A DNA stretch of 64,000 bases from Virgibacillus chiguensis (GCF_900129865.1 NZ_FQXD01000012.1:62001-126000), one strand, 5' to 3'; numbered from the stretch's first letter, positions 53,713 to 61,915 are shown. Notes: generated by a model not told the origin, from the sequence alone. Numbers and translations are program-made.

Positions 53713-54522
53713 ATGGATAAAAACCTTGCATTTATTGGTGCTGGTTCTATGGCCGAAGCAATTATTTCTGGCTTAATTGAATCAACCATTATCGATAAAC
53801 AGCAGATTATGATAACAAATCGAACGAATCATCAAAGAATAACTGATTTAAAGCAGAAGTATCGCATAGACAGTATGCGTGATAAACAACAACTCATAGA
53901 ATGGTCAGATGTCATTGTATTGGCTACAAAGCCGTGTGATATGAAAGAAGCACTTGCTTCTATTCAACCATATATAGAAGAGAGGCATTTGATTGTTTCG
54001 GTTACAGCTGGAATATCAACGGAAAAGATAGAGCAGTGGATTGGCAGATCTGCCCCTGTTGTTAGAGCGATGCCTAATACTTCTGCTTCCATTGGTTTTT
54101 CAGCTACAGCTTTATGTACTGGAACGCATGCTTTAGAAGAACATATGCGCATAGCGAAGGAATTATTCGATACGATTGGAACAACCGTTCAAGTGGAAGA
54201 AAAAGAAATGCATCTGGTGACAGGAATTTCTGGAAGTGGACCGGCGTATATTTATTATCTTGTCGAAGCAATGGAGCAAACAGCTATTGAATCTGGCATG
54301 AGTCCAGAGACAGCTAAACAGTTAATTCATCAGACAGTGCTAGGTGCTGGAAACATGTTGCGTGAAACAAATGAAACGGCAGCAGAATTACGCAAGAAAA
54401 TAACAAGTCCATCAGGTACTACAGAAGCAGGAATCCAAACTTTAGCACAACAAAATTTTCAACAAGTAATAAGCAAATGTATTTATGCAGCAAGAGATCG
54501 TTCTATTGAATTAGGAGAATGA
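53713..54522 (+). CDS. proI: Pyrroline-5-carboxylate reductase
   Basis: Last step of proline synthesis, NAD(P)H-dependent. 269 residues: Rossmann motif FIGAGSMAEAIISGL at about 7-21, VSVTAGIST, RAMPNTSASIG and the C-terminal signature GSGPAYIYYLVEAM plus TSPSGTTEAGI. AAGGAGG precedes the ATG. The proline T-box suggests a biosynthetic enzyme like B. subtilis ProI. Confidence 0.94.
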   Translation: MDKNLAFIGAGSMAEAIISGLIESTIIDKQQIMITNRTNHQRITDLKQKYRIDSMRDKQQLIEWSDVIVLATKPCDMKEALASIQPYIEERHLIVSVTAGISTEKIEQWIGRSAPVVRAMPNTSASIGFSATALCTGTHALEEHMRIAKELFDTIGTTVQVEEKEMHLVTGISGSGPAYIYYLVEAMEQTAIESGMSPETAKQLIHQTVLGAGNMLRETNETAAELRKKITSPSGTTEAGIQTLAQQNFQQVISKCIYAARDRSIELGE

Positions 54523-54584
54523 ACAAGAAATATTAGTTTAGCTTTTTATTGGGATAGGCAAAGTATTTTATCAGTGCTGTCATA

Positions 54585-54700
54585 CTCCCACTTCAAGAAC
54601 AAGTCTAAGTGGGAAATAACAGTACCTAAATCTCCAGTTGGTTCACTTAACGATCAGTGGGGAGCCCCCCCTTTACTGATTAAAGATTCATTTTAAAAAA
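54585..54700. other. Structured intergenic segment
   Basis: Contains the inverted pair TCCCACTT/AAGTGGGA and a second GC-rich fold (AGTGGGGAGCC, CCCCCCTTTACTGATT). No ORF with ribosome site. It resembles a repeat or mobile-element remnant, but no family is recognised. Confidence 0.35.
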
Positions 54701-54770
54701 ACGGACCTGTAGACGCTTTTCATAGGAGATGGGAGCTTTTAAAATTATTTTAAGCCTAATAGTGCAAACA

Positions 54771-54796
54771 ATCCGTGGGGAAACCACCCCACGGAT
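54771..54796 (-). terminator. Terminator of dgk-dck
   Basis: A perfect 10-bp GC-rich stem (ATCCGTGGGG/CCCCACGGAT) just after the dck stop; on the minus strand TTGTTTG follows. Confidence 0.7.
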
Positions 54797-54808
54797 AGAA
54801 AAATTATT

Positions 54809-55489
54809 TTATATACGGTCACGAGATTTCCAACGACGAGATTGCTGGATAAAATGCCCGACCCGCTCTAGAACGGGTTCAATTGAGTTTTCTTTTTTCA
54901 TCAAGTCATAATCAGCTATATCGATTCGCAGGATAGGGCAAGCGTTGAAGTTATTAATCCATTCTTGATAACGATAATACAATTCTTTCCAATAGGATAC
55001 ATCCGTGTTCTTTTCCATTTCCCGTCCACGTTCATGAATTCGATCAATAATCGCTTCAAATGAACCTTCTAAATAAATAAGGAGGTCAGGATGTGGGAAA
55101 TACGGGGTCATGACCATTGCTTCAAATAAGTTCGTGTACGTTTCATAATCAGTTTTGGACATTGTTCCATTATCGTAATGCATTTTTGCAAAAATGCCTG
55201 TATCTTCATAGATAGAGCGGTCTTGAATAAAGCCACCCCCATATTCAAAGATTTTTTTCTGTTCTTTAAATCGTTCTGCTAAAAAATATATTTGGAGATG
55301 AAAACTCCATCTTTCAAAATCAGCATAAAACTTTTCTAAATATGGATTTGTATCTACTTTTTCGTACGATGTTTTAAAGTTTAATGCTTTTGCTAGAGCG
55401 TTTGTCATCGTTGACTTTCCGACCCCGACCGTACCTGCGATTGTAATAATGCTATTATGAGGGATGTGATATTTTTCTCTTGCGTTCAT
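54809..55489 (-). CDS. dck: Deoxyadenosine/deoxycytidine kinase
   Basis: Salvages deoxynucleosides by 5'-phosphorylation. 226 residues; P-loop AGTVGVGKST at about 18-27, YLEKFYADFERWSFHLQIYFLAER, the DRSIYED substrate motif and the ERGREME lid. The NSIITIAGTVGVGK start matches B. subtilis Dck rather than Dgk. It follows dgk on the minus strand. Confidence 0.93.
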   Translation of the reverse strand: MNAREKYHIPHNSIITIAGTVGVGKSTMTNALAKALNFKTSYEKVDTNPYLEKFYADFERWSFHLQIYFLAERFKEQKKIFEYGGGFIQDRSIYEDTGIFAKMHYDNGTMSKTDYETYTNLFEAMVMTPYFPHPDLLIYLEGSFEAIIDRIHERGREMEKNTDVSYWKELYYRYQEWINNFNACPILRIDIADYDLMKKENSIEPVLERVGHFIQQSRRWKSRDRI

Positions 55490-55522
55490 TGATGTAATTC
55501 TCCTTCTATTTCCATTTCTTCT

Positions 55523-56161
55523 TTATGTGCAGTTCAGTTGCTTCAAATTCATGGACACTTGTTCCATGATCTGATTTAAATGTTGCTGATAACAAATAAA
55601 ATCTACCTTGTCCCCATCAATACGAATAACTGGAATATTTGGGTGCAGTTTTTCAAATTGATTCATAAAGTCTTCATAATCCGCTGCAAGCTGTTCCAAG
55701 TAGGATGCTTGTATGTGTTGTTCCATTTCCCTGCCACGTTTTCGAATTCGTTCTAAAATGGTATCTAAACTTGCATGCAAATAAATCATCATATTCGGTA
55801 CAGGCATATCTGCTGTTAAAATATGATAAATTTTCTCGTATTTATCGAATTTATCTTCGGGTAAAGTACGTTTGGCAAAAATCATGTTTTTTGATATATG
55901 ATAATCAGCAACGACAGATTTTCCGTTACGTAAGTATTGTTTGTCAATGTCTTCTAGTTGCTTGAATCGATTGCATAAAAAGAACATTTCTGTTTGAAAA
56001 CTCCACTCCTCAATATTTTCGTAAAATTTTCCTAGAAATGGATTTTCTTCAACGATTTCTTTTAGCAAATGAAATTGAAAATGAGCAGACAATTTTTCAG
56101 CAAGGGAGGTTTTCCCTATACCAATTGGTCCTTCAATAGCAATAAATGGTACGTGTGCCAT
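55523..56161 (-). CDS. dgk: Deoxyguanosine kinase
   Basis: 212 residues from the ATG at 56161 (GGAGG upstream). P-loop IEGPIGIGKTS, ENPFLGKFYENIEEWSFQTEMFFL, ADYHISKNMIFAKRTL and the RGREMEQ lid; the FIAIEGPIG start matches B. subtilis Dgk. Forms a two-gene operon with dck, on the strand opposite to most right-arm genes. Confidence 0.93.
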   Translation of the reverse strand: MAHVPFIAIEGPIGIGKTSLAEKLSAHFQFHLLKEIVEENPFLGKFYENIEEWSFQTEMFFLCNRFKQLEDIDKQYLRNGKSVVADYHISKNMIFAKRTLPEDKFDKYEKIYHILTADMPVPNMMIYLHASLDTILERIRKRGREMEQHIQASYLEQLAADYEDFMNQFEKLHPNIPVIRIDGDKVDFICYQQHLNQIMEQVSMNLKQLNCT

Positions 56162-56256
56162 TGTTTTATCCTCCAATCTAGTAAAAAACAGATGTAAACT
56201 ATTTTATCATACTCATTATGTAGAAACCATGTACACTCTGTGAAGTGAGGTAGTAC

Positions 56257-56285
56257 TTTTCAAGTGTGGAGGAATTTTGTATAAT
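56257..56285 (+). promoter_or_regulatory. Probable tRNA-Arg promoter
   Basis: TTTTCA and TATAAT with 17-base spacing, about 65 bases before the tRNA. Confidence 0.5.
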
Positions 56286-56350
56286 AGATAGTGTTGGATT
56301 AAAAAATGAGATTCGGCACTATGAAGTTTAATTGTTTATATTTTTTACTT

Positions 56351-56423
56351 GCCCCCGTAGCTCAGGGGATAGAGCATCGGTTTCCTAAACCGTGTGTCGC
56401 AGGTTCGAATCCTGCCGGGGGCG
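56351..56423 (+). tRNA. tRNA-Arg (anticodon CCT); prophage attachment site
   Basis: 73-nt cloverleaf (acceptor GCCCCCG/CGGGGGC, T-arm GCAGG-TTCGAAT-CCTGC, anticodon loop TTCCTAA giving CCT for AGG codons), no encoded CCA. The 3' end lies 31 bases from the integrase stop codon, the normal layout for integration into a tRNA 3' end, so the att core is probably within about 56395-56423. Confidence 0.93.
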
Positions 56424-56454
56424 TAGGTTTATCGGTTGTCATTTTTAAAATTGG

Positions 56455-57627
56455 TCACGGATTGGTCACATCACTCACGAAATCAGAACTAACGTTCTTG
56501 TTTTCTTGTTGGTTTTTAAATGCGGATTCTAAACTTTCTGCGACTGCTTCCTGCATATTAGGGAGCATATGAGAATAAGTATCTAGCGTAACTTGTATAG
56601 ATGAATGTCCAAGACGTTCTTGTACGATTTTAGGATGGACACCTAACGCAAATAGCATAGAAGCATGAGTATGTCGTAAATCATGAAACCTTATTTTATT
56701 TACCTTTGATCGTTTTATGGCTCTTCGAAACGCTCTACCAAGATTAGAAGGTAATACATGAGTTCCTATGCCAGTGGCTACAACTAAATTATTATCTATA
56801 TAGGAGTCACCTGCATTCATCTTAATTCGTTTCTGTTCATTAAGATGTTTTTTTAATTCAAATACATCCGAATCAGATATTGAAATAGAACGGTAACTTG
56901 AATTATTTTTCAGATCAGCAATATGATAATTATTTTCTTCTGAACGCTTTAAAGATCTTTTCACATATATCCTTTTATTAGAGAAGTCTACGCAATCCCA
57001 TTTAAGCCCTAATACTTCACCTTGCCGCATACCTGTAAATGAAGCTATATACCAAGCAATAAAAAATTTTTCGTTTCTTGTATCGTTAATAAATTTAGAT
57101 AATGATTCTATAGGCCAGTATTCCATTTCTTTTTTTCGAACTCTTGCTGGTTCTGCAGCTTTAGCTACATTTTTATTTATATCGCCTAGTTTTGCACCAT
57201 AATCTAAGGCATTTGATAAAATACGATGGATATGATGCACAGATCGTTCTGATAATTTGTTATCTAATAAAGAGTCATAGAACCGTTGTACTTGTCTGGC
57301 ATTTAATTCATGAACTCGGATTTCTCCAATTGCAGGCTTAATGTGATTATTGATATTTCCTTTATAGTGTAAATATGTGCTGTGTACAACTCTTTTCCTT
57401 TTATGCTCCAACCAATTGTCTAAATAATCTCCTAATGTTTCTGTAGTAGGTTCAACATATCCGCCACGATTTAATTCCACTATCATTTCATTCATTGCTG
57501 CACGAGCTTTCTTTTCACTAGTGAAACCAGATACTCTTTTTTGTTTACGTTTTTTAGTAACAGGATCTCTTCCAATATCAATGACAAAAGAATATTTATT
57601 GCCGCGTTTTTCGATATGTCCCTTCAT
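56455..57627 (-). CDS. int: Prophage tyrosine-recombinase integrase
   Basis: 390 residues. N-terminal AP2-like arm-binding domain (KYSFVIDIGRDPVTKKRKQK), SAM-like core-binding domain at about 60-160, and catalytic domain with R201 (TGMRQGEV), H315-R318 (HDLRH), H341 (LGHSS) and nucleophile Y351. Complete, so likely active. Points towards the tRNA at the left prophage boundary. Confidence 0.95.
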   Translation of the reverse strand: MKGHIEKRGNKYSFVIDIGRDPVTKKRKQKRVSGFTSEKKARAAMNEMIVELNRGGYVEPTTETLGDYLDNWLEHKRKRVVHSTYLHYKGNINNHIKPAIGEIRVHELNARQVQRFYDSLLDNKLSERSVHHIHRILSNALDYGAKLGDINKNVAKAAEPARVRKKEMEYWPIESLSKFINDTRNEKFFIAWYIASFTGMRQGEVLGLKWDCVDFSNKRIYVKRSLKRSEENNYHIADLKNNSSYRSISISDSDVFELKKHLNEQKRIKMNAGDSYIDNNLVVATGIGTHVLPSNLGRAFRRAIKRSKVNKIRFHDLRHTHASMLFALGVHPKIVQERLGHSSIQVTLDTYSHMLPNMQEAVAESLESAFKNQQENKNVSSDFVSDVTNP

Positions 57628-57646
57628 TTATATTTCTCCTTATTAT

Positions 57647-57808
57647 TTATTTTCCTTTTACTATCATTTCCATCAACTGAAGTGTGTGAATAAGAGAGTA
57701 AGCTATTAATCTGGATTCCTCTCTAGATAATTCCACTCCATCAACTATGTAATTGTGTCCATTAAAATAAATTGCAATAATCCTTTCTAATTCAATTGAT
57801 ATGTCCAT
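57647..57808 (-). CDS. Small prophage ORF, unknown function
   Basis: 53 residues (MDISIELERIIAIYFNGHNY then IVDGVELSREESRLIAYSL). The ATG overlaps the 3' end of the ImmA-like gene by 22 bases, and GGAGG lies nine bases upstream. Acidic and helical. Its overlap with the previous gene supports translation. Confidence 0.65.
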   Translation of the reverse strand: MDISIELERIIAIYFNGHNYIVDGVELSREESRLIAYSLIHTLQLMEMIVKGK

Positions 57809-58251
57809 TTCATAGAACCTCCAGAGTAAAATTTATTTGTATACATCTCTAATCTCTTATAAGCAAAGTCGTAATCAACGTTAAATAGCTGCATAATGTC
57901 ATATATTGTATAGTTGTATAACTTATCCAGCATAAATGTCGGTACGCAAAAATGATAAGCAAAGTTGTTCGCTTGCCATTCCTGTAGATCTATAAACAAA
58001 CGATGCATATTCAACTGACATCCACAATGTCTTAGATAGTGACCAATTTCATGACCAAAATCCATCCACTCTTGCCTCACATCGCTTCTGATTAAACTTA
58101 TTTCGTTGTCAAATCTAAATAGCTTATCTTCTTCGTAAATTATTTCTACACCTAATTTCTTAGCTATTATTTGTTTGTCTAAGTTAACAGGAATTTCAAT
58201 TCCAATTGATGTATATAGTTCATATATGTAATCTTCAAGGTGCGTGTACAA
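57787..58251 (-). CDS. ImmA/IrrE-family metallopeptidase
   Basis: 154 residues with the zinc motif GHEIGHYLRH (H67, E68, H71) and a distal EWQANNFAY glutamate, as in ImmA of ICEBs1, which cleaves its repressor to induce the element. Here it would act on the CI-like repressor encoded two genes away; that pairing is inference. Confidence 0.88.
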   Translation of the reverse strand: MYTHLEDYIYELYTSIGIEIPVNLDKQIIAKKLGVEIIYEEDKLFRFDNEISLIRSDVRQEWMDFGHEIGHYLRHCGCQLNMHRLFIDLQEWQANNFAYHFCVPTFMLDKLYNYTIYDIMQLFNVDYDFAYKRLEMYTNKFYSGGSMKWTYQLN

Positions 58252-58340
58252 CCCATAACCCCCCAGTTAATAGAATGTATGTTCGTTTTTAGGGTAAAGT
58301 AGTAGGCGTACTTTGAGTACACCTTATATCGATTTACCTA

Positions 58341-58829
58341 TTATTCTTCAGATGAATTTTCTATACCAGTGTGTATTTTTACTGATGATGGTAATTCACC
58401 ATCAAGATATTCTCTCGATATGTCTCCTATGATTTCTCCAATTCTTTTAGAGTCTTCATACTCTGTGCTGCTATCTCCGACTAATAATTTATTCAAAGAT
58501 TCTTCAATAATGTCTCCTAAACTTAATAAATCTTGAATTACAGGTATATTTCTTTTGTATTGATCTTCTATCTCAGACTTTGCTAGACGAACGTCAGTTA
58601 TTGCTTCGTTTATGTGTTTTTGCTGTTTCTCCTTACTATCACTGTATAAACCTACAGATAAATACTTTCCTGTCATTTGCTCCATATATGCTAGTATTCC
58701 TGATTCGAGTATTTCATCATGTTTTTCTTCTGCTTCTACATCACCACTTACACCCGTTTCTTCTGTATCTTGAGCTCCGCAACTTACTAATAAAACAGAA
58801 AAAAACAGAATAAATAATGCCTTTTTCAA
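58341..58829 (-). CDS. Prophage-encoded lipoprotein
   Basis: 162 residues with a lipoprotein signal (KKALFILFFSVLLVSCG; Cys at about 17), an acidic linker and a helical Lys/Glu-rich mature part. Lies between the repressor and the ImmA-like gene on the lysogeny strand, so it should be made in lysogens. No family recognised; surface superinfection exclusion is a reasonable guess from position. Confidence 0.75.
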   Translation of the reverse strand: MKKALFILFFSVLLVSCGAQDTEETGVSGDVEAEEKHDEILESGILAYMEQMTGKYLSVGLYSDSKEKQQKHINEAITDVRLAKSEIEDQYKRNIPVIQDLLSLGDIIEESLNKLLVGDSSTEYEDSKRIGEIIGDISREYLDGELPSSVKIHTGIENSSEE

Positions 58830-58840
58830 CTTATTCCTCC

Positions 58841-59200
58841 TTACCCATTAGAGTTATTTTTCTGACTCTTTTTAAATTTTATATACTCATAAACTTCCTT
58901 CATATCTTCAGCGGTTAAAGATTCCATGTCTTTAAACATGAGGTCTATGTCTGGAAATTCTTCAGCAATTTTATTTTTAAAATATGTTATATCGTTCTTT
59001 TGCGTTTCATGCCCTAATATATAATCCACAGTAACTTCATAGAAGTCAGCTAATTTCTTTAAGATTTCAAAATCTGGTTGAGTTTGATTCAATTCGTACC
59101 TTGCATAAGTAGATCTGTTTATATTAAATTTATCAGCTAGTTGTTGCTGAGATAAGTTGTTTACTTCTCTTAATTTTTTTAACCTATCACCATATTTCAT
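58841..59200 (-). CDS. CI-like prophage repressor (XRE family)
   Basis: 119 residues. HTH at about 5-60 (RLKKLREVNNLSQQQLADKF, then NRSTYARYELNQTQPDFEIL) and an acidic helical C-terminus instead of a LexA-type peptidase domain, which fits control by an ImmA-type protease. Divergent from the Cro-like gene. Confidence 0.88.
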   Translation of the reverse strand: MKYGDRLKKLREVNNLSQQQLADKFNINRSTYARYELNQTQPDFEILKKLADFYEVTVDYILGHETQKNDITYFKNKIAEEFPDIDLMFKDMESLTAEDMKEVYEYIKFKKSQKNNSNG

Positions 59201-59231
59201 AATAATTTCTCCTATCTAATCAATTACAATC

Positions 59232-59260
59232 ATTATAAGTGAAAAAAATGCACATTTAAA
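59232..59260 (-). promoter_or_regulatory. Lysogeny (repressor) promoter
   Basis: On the minus strand TTTAAA and TATAAT are 17 bases apart, with operator O1 filling the spacer. Confidence 0.75.
59238..59256. promoter_or_regulatory. Prophage operator O1
   Basis: AGTGAAAAAAATGCACATT, identical over 19 bases to O2; flanks GTG and CAC give a short inverted symmetry. Confidence 0.8.
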
Positions 59261-59289
59261 CATTTGTGCAAAATATTAACCTAAAACTA

Positions 59290-59318
59290 TTGACAGTGAA
59301 AAAAATGCACATTATAAT
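59290..59318 (+). promoter_or_regulatory. Early (lytic) promoter
   Basis: Perfect TTGACA and TATAAT with 17-base spacing; operator O2 occupies the spacer, so bound repressor would exclude RNA polymerase. Confidence 0.92.
59295..59313. promoter_or_regulatory. Prophage operator O2
   Basis: Second exact copy of the 19-bp operator. Confidence 0.8.
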
Positions 59319-59350
59319 TAGTGTATAAATTGCACAAAGGTGGTGGTCAA

Positions 59351-59572
59351 ATGAAAAATAAATTGTTAGAAGAACGAAGAAAATTACTTGGATACTCTCA
59401 CCAAGATGTTGCGAATAAAGTAAATATTGACCGTTCTTATTACACGAAAATCGAAAACGGTTTTACTCCTAGTGTTAAAGTAGCCAAGAATTTAGGGCAA
59501 CTTATGGAGTTTGATTGGACTATTTTTTTTACTAAAAATAGTGTAAAAAATGCACAAAAACAAGCCATATAG
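59351..59572 (+). CDS. Cro-like XRE regulator
   Basis: 73 residues from the ATG at 59351 (GGTGGTG before it). HTH of the XRE type (ERRKLLGYSHQDVANKVNID, then RSYYTKIENG). First gene of the early transcript, 55 bases before the Rha-like gene's start region ends. Confidence 0.85.
   Translation: MKNKLLEERRKLLGYSHQDVANKVNIDRSYYTKIENGFTPSVKVAKNLGQLMEFDWTIFFTKNSVKNAQKQAI
59540..59555. promoter_or_regulatory. Prophage operator O3 inside the cro-like gene
   Basis: AGTGTAAAAAATGCAC, 15/16 to O1/O2. A third site downstream of the lytic promoter recalls three-operator switches. Confidence 0.6.
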
Positions 59573-59583
59573 GAGGCAATCAA

Positions 59584-60315
59584 ATGAAACAATTAGTTTT
59601 TATTCAAAACGACAAAGTATTGACTGACACTTTAACGGTAGCAGAAGTTTTTGCTAAACCTCACGACAAAGTTGTTAGAGATGTCAAAGTGCAAATTACT
59701 AAGTTGCATGAAGCTGGTGAGCATAAATGGAGTACCGCCAACTTTGGCGAGACCCAATATCAGCACTTGCAAAATAAACAGTGGTACACAAAGTTTGATT
59801 TAACTGAAGATGCTTTTGCGATTATAGCAATGTCTTATACAACACCCGAAGCTATGAAAATGAAAGTTAAGTTTTTAAGCGAGTTCAAAGCTATGAAAGA
59901 AAAGTTGCAACAACCAAGAGTTTTATCAGATAAAGAACGGTTAATGGCTTCATTGAAATTAACGCTTGAAGCTTCAGAAACCTTAGAACAACACAATGAA
60001 AGATTAACTAGCCTAGAAGAAACAATGCGCATCGATGGAGCTCAAGAACATGCTCTAAACAAAAAAGGTAAACGAATCGTCATGGAATCCTTAGGCGGAA
60101 AATCTTCACCTGCATATAAACAGATGGCTTTTAAGGTATTCTCGGCTTTTTGGAGAGACTTCAAAGACTATTTTCAAATTCCTAGATATGGTGATTTACC
60201 CAAGAAAAAATATGAAGAAGGACTTCGATTTATTGGGATGTGGCAACCATCTACAAGCTTGAAAATTGAAATAGATGAATATAACAATCAACAAACTTTT
60301 AACGAGGTGATTTAA
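59584..60315 (+). CDS. Rha-family phage regulator with ORF6C domain
   Basis: 243 residues: N-terminal pRha domain (about 1-105; TLTVAEVFAKPHDKVVRDVK, LTEDAFAIIAMSY, FLSEFKAMKEKL) and a C-terminal ORF6C domain (about 150-240; RIVMESLGGKSSPAYKQM, FWRDFKDYFQIPRY). Such proteins act as antirepressors or regulators of phage development. Confidence 0.88.
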   Translation: MKQLVFIQNDKVLTDTLTVAEVFAKPHDKVVRDVKVQITKLHEAGEHKWSTANFGETQYQHLQNKQWYTKFDLTEDAFAIIAMSYTTPEAMKMKVKFLSEFKAMKEKLQQPRVLSDKERLMASLKLTLEASETLEQHNERLTSLEETMRIDGAQEHALNKKGKRIVMESLGGKSSPAYKQMAFKVFSAFWRDFKDYFQIPRYGDLPKKKYEEGLRFIGMWQPSTSLKIEIDEYNNQQTFNEVI

Positions 60316-60600
60316 ATGTCTATGGAGGAAACGATACGTCAAATTGTCCGTGAAGAGAACGAGAAGCACTTTGCTAATATCAAAGAGCTTCTTGATTCCT
60401 ACACTCACGAGGATACTCCTAAAACTCTATCGGTTAGGGAAGCTGCCAAAATATTAGGATTCGGTGTTACCAAGACTTACGAAATGATTCGACAGGCTGA
60501 ACATACAGGATTCCCTCATATTAAAGATGGTTGTAAAGTCAGAATACCATATCAAGCGCTAATTAACTGGATGAATCAACGTGCTAAACAAGTAATCTAA
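60316..60600 (+). CDS. Excisionase-type DNA-binding protein
   Basis: 94 residues; a helical N-terminal part followed by a MerR-like winged HTH (TLSVREAAKILGFGVTKTYEM and IPYQALINWMNQR). Likely excisionase or small regulator; starts one base after the Rha-like stop. Confidence 0.8.
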   Translation: MSMEETIRQIVREENEKHFANIKELLDSYTHEDTPKTLSVREAAKILGFGVTKTYEMIRQAEHTGFPHIKDGCKVRIPYQALINWMNQRAKQVI

Positions 60601-60708
60601 TAATATACCGAGTGGGGGTCGGTAATTTCATTATAAAACACACAAATTGATATTACTGTGCAACCCACGCACATGTACATTATCTGCACAAAAAGGGGGG
60701 GGAAACAA

Positions 60709-60984
60709 TTGCAATTTGGAGCTGTTTTAAAAAAAATGCGGAAAGGTGCTGGTTTTAGTCAAGAAGATATGGCTGAAAGACTGCACATGTCTCGCAGTAA
60801 TGTGTCTAGGCTAGAAAGCAACAAACTTGAGTTAAAAGCCGCAGATTTAATTAATTGGTGTAAACAAACGCAGGCTCATGATTTATTAATAGCGTTTATT
60901 TATAACACGGATGCAGTAAGTGCAGTACAGCAATTATCTCAATTAATAACCGGCACTGTATTAAGATTCGGAGGTCTCATATGA
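60709..60984 (+). CDS. XRE-family regulator with TTG start
   Basis: 91 residues from TTG at 60709, chosen because GGGGGGG lies six bases before it and the HTH begins there (FGAVLKKMRKGAGFSQEDMA, RSNVSRLESNKLELKAADL). The C-terminus carries a hydrophobic segment. It overlaps the next small ORF by four bases. Confidence 0.75.
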   Translation: MQFGAVLKKMRKGAGFSQEDMAERLHMSRSNVSRLESNKLELKAADLINWCKQTQAHDLLIAFIYNTDAVSAVQQLSQLITGTVLRFGGLI

Positions 60985-61055
60985 AAGCAAACGATAATTA
61001 TATTGCTCTATTCGGAATTTTACTATGTTTGTTTCTTGTATTTGAAAAGTTATAG
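60981..61055 (+). CDS. 24-residue predicted membrane peptide
   Basis: MKANDNYIALFGILLCLFLV then FEKL: one hydrophobic helix. GGAGG lies five bases upstream and the start overlaps the previous stop (ATGA). Function unknown. Confidence 0.65.
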   Translation: MKANDNYIALFGILLCLFLVFEKL

Positions 61056-61065
61056 GAGGGATCAC

Positions 61066-61338
61066 ATGAACTTAGAAGAACACTTTCTGCCAAAGGACAT
61101 TAGCCATGCAAGCAAAGAATACATGTGTGCGATTGATCTTGCCGAAAGAACTGTAAATGCAATGTGTAACGCAAAATACGATGATGCAGAAATGCTAGCC
61201 AGGGATTTATTAAAGTCAGTTGGAGTGCTCAATGAAATGAGCAGCCATAAATACAACCAAGATAAGTTTTATGCAACTGTACAAGATTTGGCTAGCCGAA
61301 AAATTAACGTCGAAGCGATACAGAGGCAATACAAATGA
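61066..61338 (+). CDS. Small prophage protein, unknown
   Basis: 90 residues from the ATG at 61066 (AGGAGG upstream), mostly helical (EYMCAIDLAERTVNAMCNAK, YDDAEMLARDLLKSVGVLNE). No family recognised. Overlaps the following small ORF (ATGA). Confidence 0.75.
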   Translation: MNLEEHFLPKDISHASKEYMCAIDLAERTVNAMCNAKYDDAEMLARDLLKSVGVLNEMSSHKYNQDKFYATVQDLASRKINVEAIQRQYK

Positions 61339-61424
61339 GCGATAAAGCACATGTAATTAAGATATGGGTCGCTTTTATAGTCATGATGGTGTTTCTTTAT
61401 GTATCAATTGTGATTACTAGTTAG
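61335..61424 (+). CDS. 29-residue predicted membrane peptide
   Basis: MSDKAHVIKIWVAFIVMMVF then LYVSIVITS: a single hydrophobic helix. Start overlaps the preceding stop by four bases, indicating coupled translation. Confidence 0.6.
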   Translation: MSDKAHVIKIWVAFIVMMVFLYVSIVITS

Positions 61425-61436
61425 GAGGGTTAAAAG

Positions 61437-61652
61437 ATGGAACATCCTGAGATTACTCAAATTAGACAAATGGGTTATCCAAAAATGAATGTATATACCA
61501 ATCGATACGGTATTGATGCATTCGGAAACGAAGTCTTTAGCGGTGATGAAATTTTAGTGATTGAAGAGGCATTCTTTCTTGTGGGAGAGCTAGAGGATCA
61601 GACAAAAGAGGCACTAGAGTTACTGGGTGGCAGGTATGATTTTGCACAATAA
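61437..61652 (+). CDS. Small phage protein (YqaI-like)
   Basis: 71 residues with an AGGAGG site. Contains VYTNRYGIDAFGNEVFSGDEI, a pattern seen in small skin/PBSX-type phage proteins. Function unknown. Confidence 0.7.
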   Translation: MEHPEITQIRQMGYPKMNVYTNRYGIDAFGNEVFSGDEILVIEEAFFLVGELEDQTKEALELLGGRYDFAQ

Positions 61653-61655
61653 AAA

Positions 61656-61677
61656 AGAACTCACGGCAATGAGTTCT
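61656..61677. terminator. Hairpin after the YqaI-like gene
   Basis: AGAACTCA pairs with TGAGTTCT. A U6 tract lies on the minus-strand side and only an A-rich run on the plus side, so it would work best against antisense transcription. Confidence 0.45.
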
Positions 61678-61744
61678 AAATAAAAAAACAACGTTATGCC
61701 CCTATTATACAGCACTTTGTGTAATGAGGGCAAGGGAGGGCGAA

Positions 61745-61915
61745 ATGAACCGTTTTGTTGAGGGATACAAAGAAATTAGAAAAGAGAATCCAGATCCCAA
61801 AGATCGCTGGGTCATCTTTAAATCTACGTGTAACACAATTGCTAAATTGGGAACTATTGAGGATTTACAAGAGCTGGTTAAATATTTTGATGGGGAGGAC
61901 GTAAGGAATGGCTAA
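61745..61915 (+). CDS. Small prophage protein, unknown
   Basis: 56 residues from the ATG at 61745 (GGGAGG upstream): MNRFVEGYKEIRKENPDPKD, then IEDLQELVKYFDGEDV. Overlaps the YqaJ gene by eight bases. Confidence 0.7.
   Translation: MNRFVEGYKEIRKENPDPKDRWVIFKSTCNTIAKLGTIEDLQELVKYFDGEDVRNG

Noticed and set aside
54729-54911. 60-codon plus-strand ORF
   Set aside because: It crosses the dck terminator hairpin and lies antisense to dck; no homology visible, although a GGAGATGGGAG stretch precedes it.
56306-56572. 88-codon plus-strand ORF across tRNA-Arg
   Set aside because: It reads through the tRNA and antisense to the integrase end, with no ribosome site.
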